A DNA stretch of 64,000 bases from the NCBI RefSeq assembly GCF_000166135.1, contig NC_014666.1, forward strand, positions 3,534,001-3,598,000, written 5' to 3'. A model generated the notes under the pieces. It was given only the letters and a program-made list of their open reading frames with translations, was not told where the DNA came from and searched no databases. Positions 57,865-64,000 of this stretch are shown one piece after another (position 1 is the stretch's first letter; each line of letters opens with the position of its first letter). The position numbers and the translations under genes were made by a program. This DNA is from Pseudofrankia inefficax (GTDB lineage Bacteria; Actinomycetota; Actinomycetes; Frankiales; Frankiaceae).

Positions 57865-58698
57865 TCAGCTACTGGCGAGCAGGGCGAGAGCGTCGGCGCT
57901 CGGGGTGCCGGGCTCGGCGTGGTAGAGCACCATCCGGTGGCTCGTGTCGGGCAGCGTCATGCCCTCGTAGGCGAGGTCGAGCCGGCCGACGAGCGGGTGC
58001 TGGAACTTCTTCACGCCGTGGCCGCAGTCCATGACCGGATGCTTGGCCCACAACGCGGCGAAGGTGTCGCTGCGCTGGACGAGCTCGCCGACCAGGCAGC
58101 TGAGCTGATGGTCGTCGGGGTGGAGGCCTGACGACAGGCGCAGGAAGCCGACGAGGTTGCGGGCCATCTGGTCCGGCTCGGCGTACAGGTCGCGCCCGCC
58201 CGGCTCCAGGAAGAACATCCGGGCGAAGTTCGGCCGGTTGCGCACGTCGTCGGGCTGCTCGAACGGCTGGCCGGCGCCGACCAGCCGGTGGCCCAGCTCG
58301 TTCCAGGCCAGGACGTCGTTGCGGTGGCACACGATCAGCGCCGGCCCCGGCGCCGACCGGATCAGCCCGACGGCCGACGGCCGGGGCCGCTCGACGCGCG
58401 ACCGGCGCGGCGGCCTGGGCGCGGGGTGGGCCAGCCGCCGCAGGTGCGCGTGCTCCGCGTCCGTCAGCGCGAGGGCCCGGGCGAGCGCGTCGATGACGCC
58501 GTCGGAGGCGTTGTGCTGGTCGGACTGTTCGAGGCGGGTGTAGTACGTCGGGCTGACCCCGGCGAGGTGGGCGAGCTCCTCGCGGCGCAGCCCGGGGACC
58601 CGGCGGGCGCCGTAGGAGACCAGGCCCACGTCCTCGGGGCTGACCGCCGCCCTGCGGGTGCGCAGAAACTCGCCGAGTTCGGTCGCCATGCCGTTCAT
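57865..58698 (-). CDS. XRE-family regulator with MmyB-like ligand domain
   Basis: 277 residues from ATG 58698 (ATG 58689 is possible). The helix-turn-helix at about 10-90 includes ELGEFLRTRRAAVSPEDVGL, GLRREELAHLAGVSPTYYTRLEQ and VIDALARALALTDAEHAHL. The C-terminal two-thirds follow the MmyB-like PAS fold: PALIVCHRNDVLAWNELGHRLV, NFARMFFLEPGGRDLYAEPDQMARNLVGFLR and MTLPDTSHRMVLYHAEPGTPSADAL. These proteins usually repress an adjacent divergent transporter or enzyme gene; the MFS gene at 58808 fits. Confidence 0.92.
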   Translation of the reverse strand: MNGMATELGEFLRTRRAAVSPEDVGLVSYGARRVPGLRREELAHLAGVSPTYYTRLEQSDQHNASDGVIDALARALALTDAEHAHLRRLAHPAPRPPRRSRVERPRPSAVGLIRSAPGPALIVCHRNDVLAWNELGHRLVGAGQPFEQPDDVRNRPNFARMFFLEPGGRDLYAEPDQMARNLVGFLRLSSGLHPDDHQLSCLVGELVQRSDTFAALWAKHPVMDCGHGVKKFQHPLVGRLDLAYEGMTLPDTSHRMVLYHAEPGTPSADALALLASS

Positions 58699-58730
58699 CG
58701 TGCCTCGCGCGTGGCGCCGCCGGGTATCCC

Positions 58731-58745
58731 TGCCAGTGGTAGGCA
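58731..58745. promoter_or_regulatory. Possible operator between XRE and MFS genes
   Basis: TGCC-AGTGGTA-GGCA is a 4-7-4 inverted repeat in the 110-base divergent gap, next to TATCCC, the probable -10 region of one promoter. Likely the XRE-protein binding site. Confidence 0.4.
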
Positions 58746-58807
58746 CGCCGAGGGGTGGCGGCGCAGGGGTGTCGCTGACGACCGGGATCCGGCGCAGCGT
58801 CGACACC

Positions 58808-60340
58808 GTGACCACTTCGATGACCCTCGACGCCGCCGGCTCGCCGGCCGCCTCGACGCGCATGACCCGCGGCCAGGTCCTGGTCCTGGTGCTGCTGCTG
58901 GCCTCGCAGTTCACCCTCTGCGTCGACTTCTCCGTGCTGAACGTCGCGCTGCCCACGGTCGGCGCGAAGCTGGGGTTCTCCGACGCGAACGTGCAGTGGA
59001 TCGCGACGGCGTTCGCTCTGTGCGCCGCCGGATTCACCCTCCTGTTCGGCCGGATCGGCGACTACCTGGGCAAGCTGCGGGTCTTCGGGGTCGGCATGAC
59101 GGCCCTCGGCCTGGCCTCGCTGCTCGGCGGGCTGGCCACGAGTCCCGCGGTCCTGCTGACGGCCCGGGTCGCGCAGGGGCTCGCGACGGCGGCGGTGACC
59201 CCGGCGGCGCTGTCGCTGCTGACCACGACTTTCCCGGACGGCCCGCTGCGCCAGCGCGCGCTCGGGCTCAACAGCGTGATGATGTCGACCGGGTTCACCA
59301 GCGGTGCGGTGCTCGGCGGGGTCCTCACCGACCTGATGAGCTGGCGCTGGGCGTTCCTCGTCAACGTGCCGATCGCCGCCGCCGTCGTCGCGGTCGCGCC
59401 GTTCGTCCTGCGCGACACGTCGCCCCGCGACCGGACCCGGCTCGACCTGCCCGGCGCCGCGCTCGTCACGTCCGGCCTGCTCGCGCTCGTCTACGGCGCG
59501 ACCCGGCTGGGCGCGCAGGGCGTCCGGGACCGGTGGGCGATCGGGTGCCTCGTCGCGGCGGCCGCGCTGCTCGTCGGGTTCTGGTGGGCCGAGCGGCGCC
59601 ACCCCCGCCCGCTCGTGCCGGTCACGATCCTGACCCGCCGCACCGTCGGCTGGGGCAACGCGGCCGGGCTCGTCACGTTCTCGATGGAACCCGCGCTGGT
59701 GTTCCTGCTGACGATGTACCTGCAGCACGTCCTGCACCTGAACCCGCTGCGGACCGGGCTGATGCTGGCGACGATGGGGGCCGGCGCGATCGTCGGCGGC
59801 TGGGCCGGGCCGAGGGTGATCGCGTCGGTCGGGGTCCGTTGGGCGACCGCCGGCGGCCTGACCGTGCAGGCCGTGCTGACCGCCCTCCTGGTCTTCGTCG
59901 GGCCGACACTGGGCTCGCTGTGGCTGGTCGGCGCGACCACCTTCGTCGGCGCGGTCGGGCACGTGTGCGCGATCGTCGGCTTCATGGTCTCGGCGACGAC
60001 CGGCCTGCCCGACCGGGAGCAGGGTCTCGCCACCGGCCTCGCGACGATGACCCAGCAGGTCGCCATCGCCGTCGGGGTGCCGGTGATGAGCGCCGTGGCC
60101 ATCGGGCTGGGTGGGTTGGACTCGTTGCCCGCGCTGCGGTGGGCCATGGTCGTCGACGCCGGTGTCGTCCTGGCCGGAGCGGTGCTGGTCGGGCAGGGGC
60201 TGCGGGCCGCCGGTCCGGGATCCGGGGTGAACGCCGTCCTGCCCGAGCCACGGTCGGCCCGCGGTCCCGAGCCGCGGTCCGTCGGGGATCCCGAGCCGCG
60301 CGCCGTCGGAGCTCCGGAATGGACGGCCGCGTCCCGGTGA
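58808..60340 (+). CDS. DHA2-type MFS drug transporter (14 helices)
   Basis: 510 residues from GTG 58808 (ATG 58820 is an alternative). The first helix carries LASQFTLCVDFSVLNVALPTVGAKLGFS, the hallmark of DHA2 exporters, and motif A is FGRIGDYLGKLRVFG. Motif C lies in MMSTGFTSGAVLGGVLTD. About fourteen helices are predicted. A Pro/Arg repeat tail (PEPRSARGPEPRSVGDPEPRAVG in pattern) follows the last helix. Probably a proton-coupled drug exporter controlled by the divergent XRE regulator. Confidence 0.92.
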   Translation: MTTSMTLDAAGSPAASTRMTRGQVLVLVLLLASQFTLCVDFSVLNVALPTVGAKLGFSDANVQWIATAFALCAAGFTLLFGRIGDYLGKLRVFGVGMTALGLASLLGGLATSPAVLLTARVAQGLATAAVTPAALSLLTTTFPDGPLRQRALGLNSVMMSTGFTSGAVLGGVLTDLMSWRWAFLVNVPIAAAVVAVAPFVLRDTSPRDRTRLDLPGAALVTSGLLALVYGATRLGAQGVRDRWAIGCLVAAAALLVGFWWAERRHPRPLVPVTILTRRTVGWGNAAGLVTFSMEPALVFLLTMYLQHVLHLNPLRTGLMLATMGAGAIVGGWAGPRVIASVGVRWATAGGLTVQAVLTALLVFVGPTLGSLWLVGATTFVGAVGHVCAIVGFMVSATTGLPDREQGLATGLATMTQQVAIAVGVPVMSAVAIGLGGLDSLPALRWAMVVDAGVVLAGAVLVGQGLRAAGPGSGVNAVLPEPRSARGPEPRSVGDPEPRAVGAPEWTAASR

Positions 60341-60515
60341 GTGGAGCGGATGCCGGTCCTCCTGCCTGCTGGTCGCCGCTGTCCGTCGGCGCCGCTTGTG
60401 CCATTGGTCCGGGCCGCCGCTCGTCGCCGCTGGTCGGGGCCGCTGTCGGGCCTCGGCCGGCGGCGGCCGGCCGCGGACCGGCGGGGCGCCCGCGTGGTGT
60501 CGGCCTCCGTCCGTC

Positions 60516-60544
60516 AGGATCGGTGCTGAAAGGATCGGTGCTGA
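60516..60544 (+). repeat. Direct repeat upstream of nuclease operon
   Basis: AGGATCGGTGCTGA at 60516-60529 is repeated at 60531-60544, one base apart. A possible regulatory site ahead of the operon starting at 60581. Confidence 0.6.
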
Positions 60545-60580
60545 CGGGGTAGCGGGGCGTTGGCGCGCGAAGGGCGGGTT

Positions 60581-61783
60581 GTGCGGCACGAAGGCAAGAC
60601 GGAAGCGCGGCTGGAGCGGATCCGGGGCGCGGTGAGCCCGCGGCGGCACAACGCCCGGACGATCGCCGCGCTGACCAGCAATCCCGGGTGCGGCCGGCGG
60701 GCCGTTCTGGACGCCGCGGGGGTCGACAAGGACGGGCTCGCGGGGCGCGTCGGCTACCCGGCCGGGTTCGGGCAGTCTCCCTTCGCGATCGTGCGCGGCA
60801 ACGTGTTCGAGAAGCAGGTCAAGGCCGACGGCTGCACCGAGCTTCTCCGGCTGCTGCGCGACCAGCTTGGCCTTGACCTCGGCCCGGCCTCCTACCGGGA
60901 TCTCGGCGCGTCGGGCGAGGTCGCGGCCGGCGGGGCCCCGGGGGAGGGAGGTCTGGACGCGCGGCACGCCGCCTCGGTCGCGGCCCTGACCGAGGCCGCC
61001 AGGGACGCCGCGGCCGATCCGGCTGCCCCCGGAGCCGTGTTCGACCACCCGCTGCTGCGGCTGGACGTCGCCGGGCAGGAGGTGTCGCTGGAGCCGGACC
61101 TGGTCGCGGTCCAGCCCGGCGGGGTCTGTCACATCGTCGAGATCAAGTCCTTCCCGGTGATCGACGGGCAGGCGGACGGGGAGAAGGTCGCCGCCGCGGC
61201 GATCCAGGCCGCGGTCTATGTGCTCGCGCTGCGGCGGCTGCTCGGCCGGGCCGAGGCGGTCGCCTACGAGGTGGTGCTCGTCTGCCCGAAGGACTTCTCC
61301 AACACACCGATCGCGACGAAGGTCGACGTCCGTCGGCAGCTGCTGATCCTGGAACATCAGCTGGCACGGCTGACCCGGATCGACTCCCTCCTGGACGCGC
61401 TCCCCGACGACCTGCGCCTCGATCTCGCCGTCGACGACGCCGGAGTGCCGGTGCTCGACGCCGCGGCCCTGACCGGCGCGCTGGGGAAACTAGCGGCCCG
61501 TTACGCGCCCGGCTGCCTTTCGACCTGCGAGCTGGCCTTCTTCTGCCGGCACGAGTCGGCGGGGCGTACGGCGACCCTCGGTGTCGGGGTCCGCGAGGAG
61601 CTGGGCGGTGTCGAGACCGTCGCCGACGCGCTCGGCCTCGCGCACGGCACCCGCGCGCCGGACGACGACCAGGCCGAGGCCGCGGCGAGGCTGCGTACCA
61701 CGGCCCGGGTCTACGCCGAGGTGCTCGCCAGCCTGCCGGCGCGGTCGCGGCCCGGTCCGACGCCGCGGGAGGGCGGGCCGTGA
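60581..61783 (+). CDS. RecB/Cas4-like PD-(D/E)XK nuclease with predicted Fe-S cysteine cluster
   Basis: 400 residues from GTG 60581; TTG 60560 is possible. The nuclease core is SLEPDLVAVQPGGVCHIVEIKSF (Asp at about 172, E-x-K at about 186-188), then AAAIQAAVYVLALRR as the RecB motif QxxxY helix. Cysteines are arranged as in AddB, Cas4 and Dna2: one near the N-terminus (NPGC, about 36) and three near the end (CLSTCELAFFC, about 308-318), so a 4Fe-4S cluster is predicted. It overlaps the next gene by GTGA. It would cut DNA 5' or 3' ends in concert with a helicase; the third gene provides a P-loop ATPase. Defence or repair is inferred from context. Confidence 0.75.
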   Translation: MRHEGKTEARLERIRGAVSPRRHNARTIAALTSNPGCGRRAVLDAAGVDKDGLAGRVGYPAGFGQSPFAIVRGNVFEKQVKADGCTELLRLLRDQLGLDLGPASYRDLGASGEVAAGGAPGEGGLDARHAASVAALTEAARDAAADPAAPGAVFDHPLLRLDVAGQEVSLEPDLVAVQPGGVCHIVEIKSFPVIDGQADGEKVAAAAIQAAVYVLALRRLLGRAEAVAYEVVLVCPKDFSNTPIATKVDVRRQLLILEHQLARLTRIDSLLDALPDDLRLDLAVDDAGVPVLDAAALTGALGKLAARYAPGCLSTCELAFFCRHESAGRTATLGVGVREELGGVETVADALGLAHGTRAPDDDQAEAAARLRTTARVYAEVLASLPARSRPGPTPREGGP

Positions 61784-63420
61784 GCGCCATCGGTGCGTAC
61801 GCGCGGGCGCGGGCCGCGGCGGTCGGCGTCGCGCAGCCGGTCGCCTCGGTGCGCCATCTGCACCTGTCCGAGTCGCCGCTGGTCCTGGTGCCGTTGACGA
61901 TGGCCGGCGAGGCGAACGCGCCGTTGGCGGCGCTGGTCGGCACGGCCGTGGACCGGCCGGTGCTGCTGGTCGTTCCGCAGCCACGGGACCGGTCCCGTCG
62001 GTTCCGTTTCGCCGACGAGCTCGCGGCCGTGCTGCTGGCCGAGGTGGCGCGGTGCGCCTCCGCCGGCTCCGAGCCGGTGAAGCCGCCGAAGGCCGCGCGG
62101 ACGCCACCCGCGACGGTGACCGAACCTGGTGCCGCGGCGACCGTTGCCCCGGACGACGGTGGCCAGGCCGCCGCCGCTGCCGCGGCCGGTGAGCTCGCCG
62201 AGGCGACGAGGTTCCTGGACGCGCCCCAGCTGCTCGTGCCGAACCGGGCCGGGGCCGACTTCGTGCGGCTGTTCGGCCGTTCGACGCGGTTCCGCTCGAC
62301 GGTGGGGGAGTACGCCGTCCCGGCCGGCGTGCCGCTGCTGGGCCGCTGGCTGACGTTCCTCGCCCAGCGAGCCGAGCATCCCGGGTCGTCCGCGCTGGTG
62401 GCGATGACGGAGGCGCTGGCCAAGCACTGGGCTACCGGGCAGAGCGCGCTGGAGGACGCCAACCTGGCGGCGCTGCTGGCCTGGATCGACCCGCCGCCCG
62501 GATGCACGGGTGCCGAGGCCGCCCGGCTGGCCGAGGATCCGGCCCGCTGGCCGCCGGCCGGGCCGACGACGGACCCGGGCTTCGACAACCGGGTGCTCGC
62601 GCCCGCGATCCGCGCCTACGACGAGGCCGTCGCCCAGTCCGCCGCGACGACCGGCGGCGGGCCCGAGGACCTGCGGGTCGCCAGGGCCGAGGCCGCGGTG
62701 GCCGACGTCCTGCGCGGTCAGCTCGAACCGACCTGGCGCCTGATGTGGCGGGCGGTCGACCTGCTGCGCGCGCTGCCGCCCGGCGCCTCCGTGGCGCGCC
62801 GCTGGGAGCAGGACCGGGCCAGGTTCAGCTCCTACGTCGCCTACCTGGCCGCCGAGGACGGCGGGCTGCCGCAGGCACGGCGCGACGGTGCCGTCGCCGC
62901 CGCCCGGCGCCTCGCCGTGCTGGAGCGTGAGCTCGCCGGCTACGAGGCCGACCAGGCCTTCGACGACCCGCTGGTGCTGGCGAACCAGCGGGTGACCGGC
63001 GAGGCGTTCGTCGGCCAGGTCGTCGGCGTCGAACGTGACCGCCGGATCGCGAACAGCCGCGGCACCCCGGTCACCCGGCCCCTGGTCGAGGTACTGACCG
63101 TCGACCCGGTCCGCCTCGCGCCGCGCGCGAAGGTCGAGTCGCCGGCGCGGCGTGGCCAGTTCGGCGAGATCGTCGATGTCCGGCCGGCCGCGGACGGGCT
63201 GCTGGTGACGCTGGAGCTCAGTGGCGGGATGGGGAGGTCCAAGGTTCCGCCCCCGGGCTCGGTCCCCGCCGAGGGCGAGACCCTCAGCTACACCAGCCTG
63301 CTGTCGGACGGCATGTTCTCGGCCGGGCTGCCGGCGCCGGAGGACACCCCGTGGACCCATGGTGGCCCGCCCAGCCCCTATGAGCCCACCGAGGACGACG
63401 TCCGGGAACGCTGGGAGTGA
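61780..63420 (+). CDS. Unrecognised protein of nuclease/helicase operon
   Basis: 546 residues from GTG, overlapping the nuclease stop. I do not recognise the family. The first ~65 residues are beta-rich (VRHLHLSESPLVLVPLTMAGEAN); a flexible Ala/Pro linker follows; then there is a region with RFLDAPQLLVPNRAGADFVRLFGRSTRFR and GVPLLGRWLTFLAQRAEHPG; the middle is long helical (AIRAYDEAVAQSA, QLEPTWRLMWRAVDLLRAL, RRWEQDRARFSSYVAYL); the last ~130 residues are beta-rich and might be OB-like or SH3-like. No catalytic motif stands out. By position it is a structural or DNA-binding partner of the nuclease and the helicase. Confidence 0.75.
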   Translation: MSAIGAYARARAAAVGVAQPVASVRHLHLSESPLVLVPLTMAGEANAPLAALVGTAVDRPVLLVVPQPRDRSRRFRFADELAAVLLAEVARCASAGSEPVKPPKAARTPPATVTEPGAAATVAPDDGGQAAAAAAAGELAEATRFLDAPQLLVPNRAGADFVRLFGRSTRFRSTVGEYAVPAGVPLLGRWLTFLAQRAEHPGSSALVAMTEALAKHWATGQSALEDANLAALLAWIDPPPGCTGAEAARLAEDPARWPPAGPTTDPGFDNRVLAPAIRAYDEAVAQSAATTGGGPEDLRVARAEAAVADVLRGQLEPTWRLMWRAVDLLRALPPGASVARRWEQDRARFSSYVAYLAAEDGGLPQARRDGAVAAARRLAVLERELAGYEADQAFDDPLVLANQRVTGEAFVGQVVGVERDRRIANSRGTPVTRPLVEVLTVDPVRLAPRAKVESPARRGQFGEIVDVRPAADGLLVTLELSGGMGRSKVPPPGSVPAEGETLSYTSLLSDGMFSAGLPAPEDTPWTHGGPPSPYEPTEDDVRERWE

Positions 63421-63555
63421 TCCGGGTGCCGGACCCGGTGCCCGCCCCGTTCGCGGTCCGTCCCGGCGAGGCGCCGGCGGGAGCCTGGCCGGCCCGGGAG
63501 CGCGCGGGGTGGCCGGCGGTGGCACGGTCCTGGCAAGGAAGGAGCGGCGGCGCAG

Positions 63556-64000
63556 GTGACGGATGGTGAGCGGGTGACGGCGCCGAGGGCCGGCGGGGAT
63601 GACGACCCGAAGGCGGCGGCCGACCGGGCGACCGAGGAGATCCTGGCCGACTTCCGGTCGGGCCGGCACCGCGGGGTCGTCGTCGACTCCCCGCCGGGGG
63701 CGGGGAAGTCGACGCTGGTCGTGCGGGCGGCGACCGAGTTCGCCCTGGCCGACGAGCCGCTGATGATCGTCGCACAGACGAACGAGCAGGTGGACGACCT
63801 GGTCGAGAAGCTGGCCCGCACGCTGCTCGACCAGGCGCCGGACCTCCGGGTCGGCCGGCTCGGCCGCGCCGGCTACGTGCCGCCGCCCCGGATCGACGGC
63901 CTGCCGAACGTCACGGTGGGCACCGACATGAAGTCGCTGGGCGAACCGCGGGTCACCGTCGCGACCGCCGCCAAGTGGGCCTACGTGAAGGACGCCGCCT
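63556..64000 (+). CDS. P-loop DNA helicase/ATPase (SF1, Dna2-like), 3' truncated
   Basis: The first 148 codons are visible from GTG 63556, with AAGGAAGGAG eleven bases upstream; GTG 63574 is an alternative. Walker A is VVVDSPPGAGKSTLVVRAA (about 45-60) and the motif Ia-like AQTNEQVDDLVEKLARTL follows, as in superfamily 1 helicases of the UPF1/Dna2 group. The gene runs off the right edge, so the Walker B and the rest are unseen. It follows the unknown gene after 135 bases and is likely part of its operon. Together with the nuclease it could make a split Dna2-like machine. Confidence 0.75.
   Translation, partial: MTDGERVTAPRAGGDDDPKAAADRATEEILADFRSGRHRGVVVDSPPGAGKSTLVVRAATEFALADEPLMIVAQTNEQVDDLVEKLARTLLDQAPDLRVGRLGRAGYVPPPRIDGLPNVTVGTDMKSLGEPRVTVATAAKWAYVKDAA

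Noticed and set aside
57869-61357. 1162-codon open frame on the minus strand
   Set aside because: It runs antisense to the XRE, MFS and nuclease genes in a different frame, has low-complexity composition and no ribosome binding site.
1-64000. Insertion sequences, prophage or integrative element ends
   Set aside because: No transposase, integrase, resolvase or phage structural gene was found, and no direct repeat of the tRNA-Pro 3' end was seen in the window.

Overview
The window is very GC-rich DNA (most third codon positions G or C, frequent GTG and some TTG starts) from an actinomycete. The best guess is a Frankia-like or other filamentous, morphologically complex lineage. Supporting signs are a WhiB regulator, DevR/DevS-type proteins, a GarA/FHA - FtsR-like MerR block, EAD-type conflict adaptors and a c-di-AMP riboswitch ahead of an NlpC/P60 hydrolase. 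The assignment rests on gene content and style only; genus and species cannot be fixed from the sequence alone. No insertion sequence, prophage, rRNA or CRISPR array was seen.

Layout. (1) 1-3942: a large NB-ARC/TPR STAND-type protein, cut by the left edge, followed by a two-domain EAD-type adaptor; this is the most accessory-looking part. (2) 3988-11495: a chromosomal core run of scpA-scpB-pseudouridine synthase, tyrA, cmk-plsC and der. (3) 11574-12541: a 75-bp palindromic repeat, a DEDD-type exonuclease and tRNA-Pro(GGG). (4) 12787-16825: a cell-surface module with an LPLAG-tailed secreted protein, a divergent sortase, and an NlpC/P60 hydrolase behind two DevR/DosR-like boxes and a c-di-AMP riboswitch. 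(5) 17121-27341: a conserved actinobacterial envelope and regulation block (CDP-alcohol phosphatidyltransferase, pyrophosphorylase with a degenerate phosphomannomutase domain, DUF881, small basic protein, DUF881, gcvH, GarA-like FHA, MerR, DUF151, MerR). (6) 27439-39336: a DrrAB-like ABC pair, a HAD phosphatase, an FtsK-motor gene cluster, a GT20 trehalose-phosphate synthase homologue, sixA and a whiB-like gene. (7) 40295-46651: two tandem OpgC-like acyltransferases, then a GAF-GAF histidine kinase converging on a DevR-like response regulator. (8) 46963-60340: transporters, rhomboid protease, bioA, a diguanylate cyclase, an unusual folD, a MmcQ/YjbR protein, a DUF4232 lipoprotein, ung, and an XRE regulator divergent from a drug transporter. 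(9) 60516-64000: an operon of a Cys-rich RecB-like nuclease, a protein of unknown family and a P-loop helicase-like ATPase running off the right edge.

Connections inside the window. The DevR-like regulator keeps the DNA-reading helix of mycobacterial DosR, and good DosR-type boxes lie upstream of the NlpC/P60 leader, so hypoxia/NO-type and c-di-AMP signals may converge on one cell-wall hydrolase. The sortase and the LPLAG protein look like an enzyme-substrate pair. The strongest candidates for undescribed systems are the nuclease/unknown/helicase operon at the right edge, the NB-ARC/EAD pair at the left edge, and the FtsK-motor cluster at 30450-35139.
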